Part shown: one piece after another, positions 1 to 9,493 of the stretch
Numbering within the stretch: the first letter of the stretch is position 1
Layout of the letters: each line of letters begins with the position of its first letter
Assembly: GCA_015146655.1 (NCBI GenBank)
Contig: VKHL01000041.1
Span: 1 to 64,000 of the forward strand
Direction: 5' to 3'
Length of the DNA stretch: 64,000 nt
From: Ochromonas danica
Taxonomy: Eukaryota; Sar; Chrysophyceae; Chromulinales; Chromulinaceae
Position numbers and translations under genes: made by a program
The notes under the pieces: model-generated
Database searches by the model: none
What the model saw: the letters and a program-made list of their open reading frames with translations, nothing else
What the model was told of the DNA's origin: nothing

Positions 1-230
1 TATGGGGGTCAAAAACGCGTTTCAATAAAGTGACATTTTGGGACACCCCCAAAGACACCTCAAAGGGTGAGATGGCAAAACGCGTTTCTGGCTATAAACA
101 CGATCCCCATAAACCCGTTTCTCAACGGATCTCGGTAGAGTACGTTGAGATGCACCGGAACCCGAGTTCAAACGTACCTCCCGTCTCCTACTAATAGTTC
201 CGTTTTCTGCTTTTCCCCGATTTTCCACTT
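1..230. other. rDNA-flanking sequence, no gene recognised
   Basis: This lies 3' of the LSU rRNA fragment in its sense. The only pattern I see is the short word AAACGCGTTTC appearing near 14-27 and 78-88. It may be rDNA spacer or the variable 3' end of the rRNA. No tRNA or protein gene could be supported. Confidence 0.4.
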
Positions 231-444
231 TTGGTGTTCGGCCGAAGCCTATCGCTACACGTCAACACATCGAATCGAAGGTATCGTCGCATTCCAGCAT
301 AGATTCTGACTTAGAGGCGTTCAGTCATTATCCTACAGATGGTAGCTTCGGGGCACTGGCTGTTCAACCAACCCCATAAACCAATTATCTGAACCAACGG
401 TTCCTCTCGTACTAAGTTGGATTACTGTCGCAACAACTTGTCAT

Positions 445-477
<33 letters not shown>

Positions 478-482
478 TTAAC
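231..482 (-). rRNA. 28S (LSU) rRNA, 3'-domain fragment
   Basis: Read on the minus strand, this stretch carries the sarcin-ricin loop core (AGTACGAGAGGAACC at 413-399), preceded by the conserved run that ends CCCTACTGATGA and followed by the conserved TCTAAGTCAGAATC block near 301-314. These are landmarks of domain VI of eukaryotic large-subunit rRNA. The similarity stops abruptly at about 482, so the upstream (5') bulk of the molecule is missing; the 3' limit is my estimate because the final helices are variable. It is therefore an isolated fragment, not a complete rDNA unit, and probably a non-functional relic or the edge of a broken or misassembled rDNA copy. Confidence 0.88.
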
Positions 483-753
483 CCTAATATGATATGAGCT
501 GGTTATTAGTTAAAGTTAATTGTACAGGCAGGTAAAACGCGATGTACTTTAGTGATTCGTCCCAACCAATCGTCATGCATTTGTCATAAAGAAAATAGTA
601 ATTTAATAATATGGAGCATGGAATAATCTCATTTTGAGAAGATAAAGGAAGTTGAAAAGAGAGAGAGATCAGAATAGGAGCAGGAAAAATGCACAAGACA
701 AAAGTAAAAATAATGTTAAAAACAAAAACAAAAAGAAACAAAACAAAATAAAT

Positions 754-768
754 AAAAAACAACAAAAA
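754..768 (-). terminator. Pol III terminator of 5S copy 1
   Basis: Two T-runs on the minus strand (five and six T) follow directly after the 5S 3' end, as expected for RNA polymerase III termination. Confidence 0.75.
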
Positions 769-884
769 CGATCGTCACGAGGGCTTCGCACGTGGTCACC
801 CACCGTACTACTGGCCTCGCCTGAGCACGCTTAACTTCCTAGATCTGACGGGTTAGGGTGCAGTAGTGCTAGTATGAACGATCA
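769..884 (-). rRNA. 5S rRNA, copy 1
   Basis: The minus strand gives a full-length 5S rRNA of about 114-116 nt. The first and last six bases (GATCGT and ACGATC) are perfect complements and form helix I. The internal control region is clear, with the highly conserved block GAAGTTAAGCGTGCTCAGGC and GGTGGGTGACCACGTG further on, both diagnostic for eukaryotic 5S. A-runs on the plus strand (764-768, 754-759) are T-runs behind the 3' end and fit RNA polymerase III termination. The gene is identical to copy 2 near 4.1 kb, including about 44 bp upstream. Both copies look intact. Confidence 0.95.
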
Positions 885-885
885 T

Positions 886-1210
886 GTCTGTTTCTCTCAC
901 CACCTCACTATACATACTGTACTACCACATCCTCTTCCCTCTCCACTTTCCCTTTACTTTGCCTTCATTCTGATTGTTGTTTCTTCTATTCTCTCTTTGC
1001 ATTCTGAAGCAGAGAAGAAAGAAAGCAGACATGATGGCAATTTCGATATGCCCACTAACTGACAACAGTATCTATATTGTACAGGAGATGATGAGAGAGT
1101 TGTATTGTATGATGTCGTTCTCACTATTCAAAGCACATCATCGGGATCGATCGTATGGGATCGAGATATGAAGTTCCGTAGATAAGCTATGGCAGTATTG
1201 TACACTATCA
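886..1210. other. Gap between 5S copy 1 and the TTL-like pseudogene
   Basis: Bases up to 928 match the region upstream of 5S copy 2. The rest, to about 1195, has no counterpart beside copy 2 and holds no convincing gene; it is T/C-rich at first. It is either an insertion in this copy or sequence deleted from the other. Confidence 0.6.
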
Positions 1211-1890
1211 CTGCTATCTTCTATAACTGGGATGAGGCTGTCACATAAGGTTTCTCTAACTCCATATGCGCTTGGTTGGAGAAAGCTCCAAACTTCTCTC
1301 TGATTGTGGAGGCGAGGCGCTCTTTCGGTTAGATCTCACAGGGAACAACAACAGCCACTGGAAAGATGAGGGACTGACTCTCGTCAACTCGAAGGTCTGC
1401 TGGAGTGCAAGGATGCTGTCGGCGCTGGAAATGGTCTGACTCAGCTCATTCCCTGGAATGTCCCCGCGGCTTCGAGATCTTCTCCTTCCTTACCCTTCCC
1501 GCCATATCGAAGGCTCTGGTAGAAGTGGCGGCTTTGACTTGTATTTCGCTTACCACGTGGAGGATAGGATGTGCGCCAAGTAATGCACAAGTGATGCTGG
1601 TGGCACTGCTCTTCCTCGCCAGTCTGTTCAGAAGCTGCGCCTAATATGAGTATATGGGAGCTATTTATCCTCATTAGCCGGGACCGTGGCATCAGCATCG
1701 AAGTCAGATACTCGCTTGCGTCCTGCTCTGCTCTTCTTCTTCAGCCCATATGAGATCCGGCTGCCCTCGCCTCGTGGGATGTTGATCTCAATACAACGAT
1801 TGAAGAAGAAGCACGTGGTATTCCTCCCGCTTTGTCTTGTTGGGATCGAAGAGGATCTGTTGGCGAACAAGAATGCCGCGAAGGTGGTAA
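1211..1890 (+). pseudogene. Decayed copy of the TTL-like ATP-grasp gene
   Basis: Nucleotide similarity to the intact gene at 4280-5551 runs through most of this stretch, for example TATAACTGGGATG near 1222 against TATAACTGGGATTG near 4303, TGTCGGCGCTGGAAATGG near 1412, and the block near 1755-1880 that matches 4928-5065. The reading frame is broken many times: an early in-frame stop follows GTCACA near 1246, there are small insertions and deletions, and a longer internal deletion falls where the intact gene has the segment around 4730-4850. Similarity ends near 1885, well before the C-terminal catalytic Glu/Asn motif. Like the intact gene it lies downstream of a 5S gene on the opposite strand, so the 5S gene and this gene were duplicated together and this copy then decayed. 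Confidence 0.85.
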
Positions 1891-1899
1891 CTTCATGCA

Positions 1900-4064
1900 A
1901 TCAATGCCTTGGAAGTAAATTAGACCACATTGGGATGAAAGAAAGAGAAAGAGAAGCGATGTGATCATTATTTACATAGTGATAACTTATTTTAAGCTAG
2001 TTAGACGAGAACATTAATGTTAACCTTCACACAATTTGACATGAAAGTTCACTGTCTTTCATCTGAAGGAAGGAGGAATACTTTAGTACACACTAGCCCA
2101 CGTATAATACGGTAGCTGTAGAAATGCACAACAAGACAAGGCAGCACCATGATATCTGCACAACATCAGATAAGTTCCTGGTCCCACTATCAAACCAAAC
2201 CACAAGGAGGAGGGGTTGCAACAACCAAGCCTAGTAGCTCGGCGATGTAGTCTTGCACATCTTTGACCGATTTGTTATGACCCAGCAGCAAGTCCAACAG
2301 ATCATCATGGTATTTCATAATCAGGACAGGATCTTCCAATACACCAGCGTTATGATGGAGACTATACTGTAATTGGTTGATACAAACAAAAGAGAAGCGC
2401 TCAATAAACCACCTGCACGACTATGATTCTGCATTTGAATATCTTGCAACTGTTCTTTGGTCAACTCATCACCCAACAAGGATCGTCCCCCTCTGTTCGA
2501 ATCTGCTCTTCGCTCTTCAGATACAGTATACGGAAAAGGCCATTAGAATTGATGTCTGTCACTTTGTTGTACTTCTCCTAGAAAGCTCTTATTCTCTAGT
2601 TCAAAGCTCTCTTTCGACATACTGCATCTCCGAAGTACAGCTTAGTTTCATGGAAGAAGACAGCTTCTTCCCATTCATGTAATGCACCAGACTTTCTCCC
2701 AAGAAGAATATCACGCTTCTGTAAGAATATAAAGTAAAAGCATCCCTTAGGGTCGCTCATTGAACATTGCCGAAGCCTCGGACACAAATAGCTCACATCT
2801 TCTCGCAGAAGAGAAGATCTTCTTCGTGGTAGTATGTGCATCATCCAAGACAGACTGCTGCGTGGTCTTCATTGTGCTAGTAAGACCCGAGCTACGCTCC
2901 TCTCTCCACTTCTCTTCCAGCAGTTGCTTCTTATAACATTGTATAAGGAAGACTGCAAGCTCCTTGGCAGGACCAAGTTGTTCAAGCCCAGCTGTTACGA
3001 TGACACTACATTCACCAAACAGGAGGTTTAAACAATAGCTGTAACAACATGTAACTAATAACATAATCACCACCGCAGAGCAACAACTCACCTCGTGCAT
3101 CTCGCCAAAAGCTGCACAAAAGGCTGCAGCAGATCAATTGCGAATGTTCCGCAATCGAATTTAGCAAACAATGTGGGCAGAAAACATTATCCGCAACCAA
3201 GTCACTCAGTCTTTCAACAGCAGCAAGCTCCAGGTTATGTAAATCGTAGTCGAGAATAACTGTAGCAGCAGCAGCTGTAACACTGAGGACGTCTCCCGAC
3301 CCTTCTACCGACTACACTGCCACCAGTCAGTCGGTCATCAGCAGTTGTGCTTGAAGCGGATAGTCTCTGCCAACCTGTACAAGATACTCACAATGGCCGA
3401 GAGAAAGCTCACTGTGTCCAACCCAATGGATGGAATCAACAGAACACTCAACAATCTTCCAAGACGGAAGAGGGAGTGGCCAACTCGTCCCACCTGCTCA
3501 CACAACAACAAAATGATCAACTGACCATCGCAAACAGCGAGAGCATGTAAAACAGAAACCTCTGGATGGGTCCCTGCCCGCCCGTCGGAACTGCTTTGCT
3601 TCGCAGTCGTGGAAGGTTGCGCTCCATTTGTTCGCAGCGAGTGTTGCTCTCACCAAGGGCAGAAGAAATGCAGAACACAAGCTGTTGTCTTAAGCTGTCT
3701 CCTGCATCACATTTAGCTAATGACATGGTGACCTAATCAGCTCTTGCATCTATCTCAATAGCTGACAGGCAGAAGAGCATGACCTTGCTCTTCACAACCT
3801 CCTTGTCGCAGAGGGAAGGATTGGATCAGAGGTGGCAGCTCACGACAGATAGACTACACGACAGATAGACTTCAGTAGTACTGCCCAAGTGGTCGTAATG
3901 CAGTTGGAATAAATAGCATTGAGACCAGTCTCATGCAAATGATTATACAATATTCATGAAGTCCTGTGATGAACGAAAGAATGTCTCTCTTTTCCAGAAG
4001 AGCAACAAAGCAACAGCAATGATATGATTTGATATGATGAGAACAAAACAAAATAGACTAAAAG
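1900..4064. other. About 2.1 kb of decayed sequence, no intact gene
   Basis: No long reading frame with family hallmarks is present on either strand. On the minus strand short stretches look formerly coding: about 2210-2350 reads YHDDLLDLLLGHNKSVKDVQ, about 2750-3000 reads GLEQLGPAKELAVFLIQCYK, and about 3340-3440 is hydrophobic. They lie in different frames with stops between them and I could not join them with clean introns. I read them as remnants of one or two dead genes of unknown family, although a heavily spliced gene cannot be excluded. Confidence 0.55.
2203..3010 (-). pseudogene. Possible decayed protein-coding gene, unknown family
   Basis: Minus-strand segments have coding-like composition: an upstream part with basic/acidic heptad-like residues (KQLLEEKWREERSSG near 2890-2930), a middle part near 2680-2750, and a C-terminal part ending in a stop near 2204 after the motif DYIAELLGL. 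The frame changes at least twice, and the obvious GT-AG candidates do not restore one continuous frame. I do not recognise the family. Confidence 0.35.
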
Positions 4065-4070
4065 AAAAAA
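4065..4070 (-). terminator. Pol III terminator of 5S copy 2
   Basis: A run of six T on the minus strand directly after the 5S 3' end. Confidence 0.75.
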
Positions 4071-4186
4071 CGATCGTCACGAGGGCTTCGCACGTGGTCA
4101 CCCACCGTACTACTGGCCTCGCCTGAGCACGCTTAACTTCCTAGATCTGACGGGTTAGGGTGCAGTAGTGCTAGTATGAACGATCA
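4071..4186 (-). rRNA. 5S rRNA, copy 2
   Basis: Identical base for base to copy 1, with the same closing helix (GATCGT/ACGATC) and internal control region. The shared block covers 4066-4230 against 764-928, about 165 bp, so the duplication took in the 5' flank too. A six-base T-run on the minus strand (4070-4065) terminates it. Its 5' end lies about 95 bp from the start codon of the divergently oriented TTL-like gene. Perfect identity beside a heavily decayed neighbouring copy suggests purifying selection or gene conversion on the 5S part. Confidence 0.95.
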
Positions 4187-4279
4187 TGTCTGTTTCTCTC
4201 ACCACCTCACTATACATACTGTACTACCACTTCATCTGATGGGACGAGATGAAGAGAAGTCACAGTCATTCTGTTCTAC

Positions 4280-5551
4280 ATGAAAGTATTCTACACTACT
4301 CACTATAACTGGGATTGGGTGGTCACAGAAGCCTTCTCAAACTCAACAAGTGCTTGTTTTGAGAAAGTTTCGGCTTTCAGCAAACTTCCCTCCAACAGTG
4401 GAAGAGCAGGAGGTGGAGTGCGCTATTCGCTCTTCCGACTCGACCTCACAGATGGCTGCGACGAGAAGGTGTTGAGAGGAAAGGTGCGCATTGACTCTCC
4501 TCGACTCGAAGGTCTGGACCCCAAGGATGTCTGGTACCGCACGCTGTCAGCGCTGGAAATGGATCGGTACGCCCCTCTGACTCAACTCATTCCATGGAAT
4601 GCCTCCGAGAGCTTCGAGATCTCCTCCTTCCCCACCCTCCCCGCCATGTTGAAGGCTCCTCTAGGAAGCGGTGGCTTTGGTTTGTATTTCGTTTACCACG
4701 TCGAGGATGTGCGCGAAGTGATGCGACACCATCGCCAACGCGCCGAGAAAGACCCTTCCTTCCTCTCCAGCCTCTTGAAAAGCTATGGCGACCATCCCCT
4801 AAGTTGGAGTCTGCAGGAAGTGATCTATCCTCTAGAAGTCTCTCTGTCTGGACTGCAGCCTCGGCGACGGAGTCAGATTCGTGCTTATGTGGTGCTCTGC
4901 CAAGACCAGCTCTTCCTCTACCGCCAATACGAGGTTCGCCTGCCCTCATGGGATATTGATCTCAACGCAACGCTTGCGGAAGAAGCAAGGCGGTATTCTT
5001 CGCGGCCTTGTCTCGAGGGATCGCAGAGGATCTGCTGGAGCGATCCAGTGGAGCAAGAATGCTGCGGGGAGAGTTATGCGCGTCCTTACAACGAGAAGCG
5101 TTCCAAAGGTGACACAGAGAGATACTTGCTCGATGAGATATCTGCGTTATTGCCATGCAAAGAGACGCTCGAGCATTGCCTGGTGGATGTCTTCTCGGCA
5201 ATGCAAAAGCAGATCATCGCGCCATCTGCTGGGGCCCTTCAGCAGTCGGAATCAACTGTCCTTGGGGAAGCTTCTTTAGCGATTCTAGGTGTTGATTTGT
5301 TAGTCAGCAGCGGAAGTGTTGCTGGAAGCTATCGCGTCAGTATTGTGGAAGTGAACAACAACCCCGCCATGCCTCGGCCAGAGAAGCAAATGTCCGAGGC
5401 CTACCATCGCCATCTCGTGACTTTCGTGAGGAGCGTGAGCGATTTGGCAGCTTACCATTCCTTGTCCTCTTCCTTGTCACCACCATGGGATCGTGCTAGT
5501 CGTGGCCCTCTCTTCGACACTGTCTTGATGAATGCTTTTCACAAACTTTAA
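4280..5551 (+). CDS. TTL-like ATP-grasp protein
   Basis: An uninterrupted 423-residue frame. It has the layout of the tubulin-tyrosine-ligase (TTL/TTLL) ATP-grasp fold: a conserved Lys before a Gly-rich loop (KAPLGSGGFGLYFV, residues 125-138), the RAYVVL strand at 201-206 that in TTL enzymes carries the substrate/ATP-binding Arg, and the metal-binding motif VEVNNNPAM at 356-364 (Glu and Asn ligate Mg-ATP). Members ligate amino acids such as Tyr, Glu or Gly to tubulin or other proteins; the substrate here cannot be told. About 60 residues (230-290) between the halves are Cys/Arg-rich and not typical. The start is the first ATG, close to the divergent 5S gene. A broken paralogue lies at 1.2-1.9 kb. 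The fold assignment is good; the activity is inference. Confidence 0.75.
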   Translation: MKVFYTTHYNWDWVVTEAFSNSTSACFEKVSAFSKLPSNSGRAGGGVRYSLFRLDLTDGCDEKVLRGKVRIDSPRLEGLDPKDVWYRTLSALEMDRYAPLTQLIPWNASESFEISSFPTLPAMLKAPLGSGGFGLYFVYHVEDVREVMRHHRQRAEKDPSFLSSLLKSYGDHPLSWSLQEVIYPLEVSLSGLQPRRRSQIRAYVVLCQDQLFLYRQYEVRLPSWDIDLNATLAEEARRYSSRPCLEGSQRICWSDPVEQECCGESYARPYNEKRSKGDTERYLLDEISALLPCKETLEHCLVDVFSAMQKQIIAPSAGALQQSESTVLGEASLAILGVDLLVSSGSVAGSYRVSIVEVNNNPAMPRPEKQMSEAYHRHLVTFVRSVSDLAAYHSLSSSLSPPWDRASRGPLFDTVLMNAFHKL

Positions 5552-5616
5552 GCTAAGCTGGCCAGTCAAAGCATTTAGTAGACTATCATCACTTTATTAT
5601 TATCCTACGGGCAAGT

Positions 5617-7392
5617 CTAACGACCGGGTGGATCCACCCATTGACCATCCTGGAAAACAACTTCTTCCACCGCGTCATCCACGTCACGAGAGGAGGAGCC
5701 GCCGTCATCCGCTTTCTCTGCAGAAGAATTCGTTGAGGTCGAAGGAACTAGTGGGTCTCGCCGAGCAAGGATCGAGATGAGACGGCGACTATCTTCCACC
5801 CGCTCGATACTGAAGAGATAGCCAGCAAAGGGTATCACTTCTCCTTCCTGAGGTATTCTGCCTGCCACCGCGCAGAGCAGACCTCCCAGAGTGCTGTACT
5901 CTCCGCGCAGAACGCCGTCTTCGCCTCGCAATAGCGTCAATCCAAGCGCCTCGCAAACATCGTCCAAAGAAGCACTCGCCTTCATATGGAAGGTTTGATC
6001 TGGCATACGAAGGATCGCCACCTCCTCTCCTCTGTCATCCACGTCGTCATCCTCGTCATAGATCTCGCCCACGACTTCTTCGAGCAGGTCTTCCAGTGTG
6101 ACCAATCCAGACGTCCCACCAAACTCGTCCACAACAATGGCCATATGTAGCCGCCGTTTGCGCAGCTCTTGCAGAGCAGTCCTGCACGACATGGTCTCGG
6201 GAATGAAATAGGCCGGCTGCTCAGCGAGGGCTTCAGCGCGGAGGTCAGGCAAAGAAAAGAGAAAGTCGCCTCCTTCTCCTGAATTATCAATCCGCCTCTC
6301 CTTGAAATGATCCAACAAGTCTTTCGAGAAGATTACGCCAACAATGTGGTCGATGTCTCCGCGGTAGACAGGCAAGCGGCTGTACTTGCACTGCACGGCC
6401 AAGCTCAGCACCTCCTCGGCAGTTGCGAGAGCTGATGCGGCCACAATGTTGACGCGCGGCGTGACAATGCGTCCCACTTCCTTGTCTTCCATATCAAGCA
6501 CTGCTTGGATCATGCGACCCTCTGTAGTTTCGATGCCCTCTGCACCTGAGCGCTGCGCCTCTTCGACCACTTTGCGCAGCATGTCCTCACTGACAGCGCG
6601 GTCCTCCTCACTGCGCAGACCTAATAACCGCAGGGTTAGATCGCTCAATACCGTAACTGCTGAAGTGATCGGCAGAAGCAACGCGGTCAAGCGAGAGATG
6701 ACAGGGACCAGCGAGCGAGCGACCAGCTCACTGTTGTGCACAGCCAAAGCCTTGGGCAACAGCTCGCCAGCAAAGAGAGTGATTACTGTCAAAGACGCTG
6801 TGATAGACCCAAGGCTCCATCGCGGACAGAGCGCAGCCACTGAGGCAACAAAGAGTGCCGTGGAATAGATCGAGCAGGCCGTCGTGGCCAGCAAAATGGT
6901 CGTCAGCAGGGAAGTGATGTTTCGATGCAGCGTCGCAAAGGGCGACTTCGGCCCTTCTTCCTCTGCAAACTGCGCCACTTTCCAGGGGGAGATCTTGGTG
7001 ATGGCAGACTCGGCGCTGTGCAAGACGGCGGAGAGCAGGAAGAGCAACGCCCAGAGGGCAAGGCCGCGACCTGGCGAGGCACTGGAAGGGACGGGGCCTG
7101 AGAGACCCGCAGACGCCACCGCAGCGCTTCGTGCTCTGGCCCAGAGGAAGATGCCCGGCAAGGCGGGGATGGCCACCCGCCAGCTTGGCCACGAGGTCCG
7201 CTGCCTCCGAGACCCTCCGCCGCCTCCCTCCTCTGCCTGCTGATAGCCAGAGTGGTAGGTAGTTGGGTGAAGATGGTGATAGCGGCTGGAATGAAGAGTT
7301 GGTGGATGCAAACGCACAGGCTGGCCAGGCCTGCAATGGAGAAGACCCTGATAGATCGGCAACAGGGCGAGAATTAGAAGAAATTTCATCAT
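5617..7392 (-). CDS. CNNM/CorC-family (DUF21-CBS-CorC_HlyC) membrane protein
   Basis: A single-exon frame of 591 residues with the family domain order. A hydrophobic leader (1-18) and low-complexity region come first, then a DUF21-type membrane domain of about four hydrophobic stretches (about 108-265, including [14 protein letters not shown]). A pair of CBS modules follows (about 300-450, with KYSRLPVY and [20 protein letters not shown], both very typical), then a C-terminal CorC_HlyC-like domain (about 460-545). Relatives include bacterial CorC/TlyC, animal CNNM and plant plastid CBSDUFCH proteins; they are linked to Mg2+ or other cation transport. The leader could be a signal/plastid-targeting sequence. 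The start is the first of two adjacent ATGs. Its 5' end faces that of NMD3, about 300 bp away. Confidence 0.88.
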   Translation of the reverse strand: MMKFLLILALLPIYQGLLHCRPGQPVRLHPPTLHSSRYHHLHPTTYHSGYQQAEEGGGGGSRRQRTSWPSWRVAIPALPGIFLWARARSAAVASAGLSGPVPSSASPGRGLALWALLFLLSAVLHSAESAITKISPWKVAQFAEEEGPKSPFATLHRNITSLLTTILLATTACSIYSTALFVASVAALCPRWSLGSITASLTVITLFAGELLPKALAVHNSELVARSLVPVISRLTALLLPITSAVTVLSDLTLRLLGLRSEEDRAVSEDMLRKVVEEAQRSGAEGIETTEGRMIQAVLDMEDKEVGRIVTPRVNIVAASALATAEEVLSLAVQCKYSRLPVYRGDIDHIVGVIFSKDLLDHFKERRIDNSGEGGDFLFSLPDLRAEALAEQPAYFIPETMSCRTALQELRKRRLHMAIVVDEFGGTSGLVTLEDLLEEVVGEIYDEDDDVDDRGEEVAILRMPDQTFHMKASASLDDVCEALGLTLLRGEDGVLRGEYSTLGGLLCAVAGRIPQEGEVIPFAGYLFSIERVEDSRRLISILARRDPLVPSTSTNSSAEKADDGGSSSRDVDDAVEEVVFQDGQWVDPPGR

Positions 7393-7693
7393 TCAATGAG
7401 CTATGCAATCGGATAGCTTCAAGAAAAGGGAAGTATAGATTGGTAATACAAAAGAATGAGTCACTGAATACTGAAGAAGAAGCCAGTCAGAGCTCGCTTC
7501 TCTTATAACATCATCGTACAGTAGATGATGAGGATGGTGCTGTTATTATTACCATCCCTCGCAATGATCTGGGCAAAGTCTAATTTATCGACTTTGAAGT
7601 CACATGTCCCATCTTGCCGCTCCTCTCCGAGGAGTTGATTAAGAATCAACTTGACTCATTGCTTCTGTTGTTCACAACCTATTCGTAGAAGAC
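7393..7693. promoter_or_regulatory. Shared intergenic region of divergent CNNM-like and NMD3 genes
   Basis: About 300 bp between two head-to-head genes; presumably holds both promoters. No TATA box or recognisable operator was seen, and no extra gene. Confidence 0.4.
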
Positions 7694-9292
7694 ATGTTGG
7701 AGAGTGTGGACACGAGTAGTGGTGTAGCGCTCAGTCAAGTGGAACTCCCTTCCTCGGGGCGCATTCTGTGCTGTTTGTGCGGACTGTCCATCGTCCCCAA
7801 CGCCGCGGCCATGTGCCTGCAGTGCCTCACAACCCAATTCGACATCACTGCAGGCATCCCCACTGACGGAGAGATCGTCTTCTGCAAGAAGTGCGAGCGC
7901 TGGCAGGTGGGCGCGGACCACTGGGTGCACCACGAGCTCGAGTCCAGCGGACTGCTCGCTGCCTGCATGAAGAAGATCAGCGCGTTCAACAGCCACGACA
8001 ACAAGATCGTCAACGCCTCTTGGATCTGGACGGAGGCTCATTCGAAGCGCTTGAAGTTCCTCGTGGAGATCGAGAAGGACGTCTTGGACGGGAAGATGGC
8101 GCTGCGGCAGAAGGTCATCGTGGACTTCGTCGTCAAGAACAAGCAGTGCCTCGACTGCATCCACGAGGCCAGCGAGCACACCTGGGGAGCATGTCTGCAA
8201 GTCCGCCAGCATGGCGCGAAGAAGACCTTCCACGCTCTGGAGGCGCAGCTGACGAAGGCTCAGCTCTTCCACCTCATGATTGACGTGCGTGTCGTCAAGG
8301 ACGGCCTGGACTTGTTCTTCCGCAACAAGAACCAGGCCGATAAGGTGCAAGACTATCTTGTCTCCCACCTCCCTGTGCGCTGCAAGGCCTCGAAGAAGCT
8401 CGTCTCTCGAGACTTGCAGTCCAACGTCTCCCGCTATGAATACACGACGACCATCGAGATCGTCCCTCTCAATCGAGGAGATCTCATCATCACTTCCAAG
8501 GCACTTGTAGGACACAGAGATTTATTTCTCGTAACCAAGATATCTTCCCTCATCCATCTGTTGCAGCCGCTCACCCTTCAGAGAGTGGAGGTCTCTGCCG
8601 CCAAGTACTTCAGCATCACCGCGACTCTTCCTCTCGTCGTCGTGGCGCGAGAGAGACAGCTGCGACCCTACGTTGTGCTAGACATTTCTCCTTTGTCACA
8701 ACTGCACGCCGCCGGGTCGCCGGGAAGCATCCAAGCTAAAGAGAGTGGGGGAGTGTTGGCTGATGCAATTGTCGCGAGAGAGGAGGACTTGGGCAGCAAC
8801 GACGAGCAATACACTCTGCGAACCCACTTGGGACATTTACTACAAGCGGGAGACTATGCCTTGGGATATGATCTCGTTCATTGTGCGCATGGTTTGCAGC
8901 AGGACGCGGCGATCGAAGGACTTTCCATCGACCTGCCAGACGTCGTCCTCGTTCGCAAACACTTCGCTCCCCAAGAAGCTGAGGCTTCAGCTCCGGGTCA
9001 GAAAGGCGTCAAAACAGGTCGAAAGAAGAATAGAATTCCGCCTTGGCGCCTCAAGGAGAAGACGGGCGTGGTCGAGCAGGTCAATGTCGAAGGGGAAAGG
9101 GCGACAGAAGATGCAGAGGAGGAGGAGGAGGAGGAGGTGGAATGGGAAGACACTAGCGAGACCAGCGATGACGAGATGGATGGAGAAGATGATGACGAGG
9201 GTTTACTCTATGCAGACGATCTGGAGGGATTGGAGGAAGTCGCGGATGACGAGGTCTTGGACTCTTCTGAGCAGCAGACCAAGACCAACTAG
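7694..9292 (+). CDS. NMD3: 60S ribosomal export protein NMD3
   Basis: A 532-residue intronless frame. The N-terminus has the NMD3 zinc-binding pattern: CCLCGL, CLQCL and CKKCERW within residues 20-75, then KQCLDC about 80 residues later. NMD3 binds the joining face of the late pre-60S subunit and is the adaptor for CRM1-dependent nuclear export; it leaves in the cytoplasm around the time eIF6 is released. The last 100 residues are basic then strongly acidic (Glu runs near 475-485), the region where family members keep localisation and export signals. Length is close to the family norm of about 500. eIF6 and WDR74/NSA1, other 60S assembly factors, lie at 52-55 kb in the same window. Confidence 0.95.
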   Translation: MLESVDTSSGVALSQVELPSSGRILCCLCGLSIVPNAAAMCLQCLTTQFDITAGIPTDGEIVFCKKCERWQVGADHWVHHELESSGLLAACMKKISAFNSHDNKIVNASWIWTEAHSKRLKFLVEIEKDVLDGKMALRQKVIVDFVVKNKQCLDCIHEASEHTWGACLQVRQHGAKKTFHALEAQLTKAQLFHLMIDVRVVKDGLDLFFRNKNQADKVQDYLVSHLPVRCKASKKLVSRDLQSNVSRYEYTTTIEIVPLNRGDLIITSKALVGHRDLFLVTKISSLIHLLQPLTLQRVEVSAAKYFSITATLPLVVVARERQLRPYVVLDISPLSQLHAAGSPGSIQAKESGGVLADAIVAREEDLGSNDEQYTLRTHLGHLLQAGDYALGYDLVHCAHGLQQDAAIEGLSIDLPDVVLVRKHFAPQEAEASAPGQKGVKTGRKKNRIPPWRLKEKTGVVEQVNVEGERATEDAEEEEEEEVEWEDTSETSDDEMDGEDDDEGLLYADDLEGLEEVADDEVLDSSEQQTKTN

Positions 9293-9493
9293 AAGACCAA
9301 CTCTTGACCTCTTGTTGACCTCTTGCTGCTGACATGTTGCTGATGACCTGCATGGTCTACTCCATATCATGGTCTGTCTCCATGTCATGCTGTTTCTGCT
9401 TGCTATTGGTGCTGTAAAAATGTTGATACGCTATTTTAAAGTCGAGCTTATCTTTACAATCAAAACAGAACAATTCCGTTAGTTGTTGTAAGT

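Noticed and set aside
120-165. tRNA-like sequence in the rDNA flank
   Set aside because: Only a weak T-loop-like word (GAGTTCAAAC); no cloverleaf could be folded.
7679-8515. Long frame antisense to NMD3 (278 codons)
   Set aside because: Mirror of strong codon bias in NMD3; no family motif, and NMD3 is certain on the other strand.
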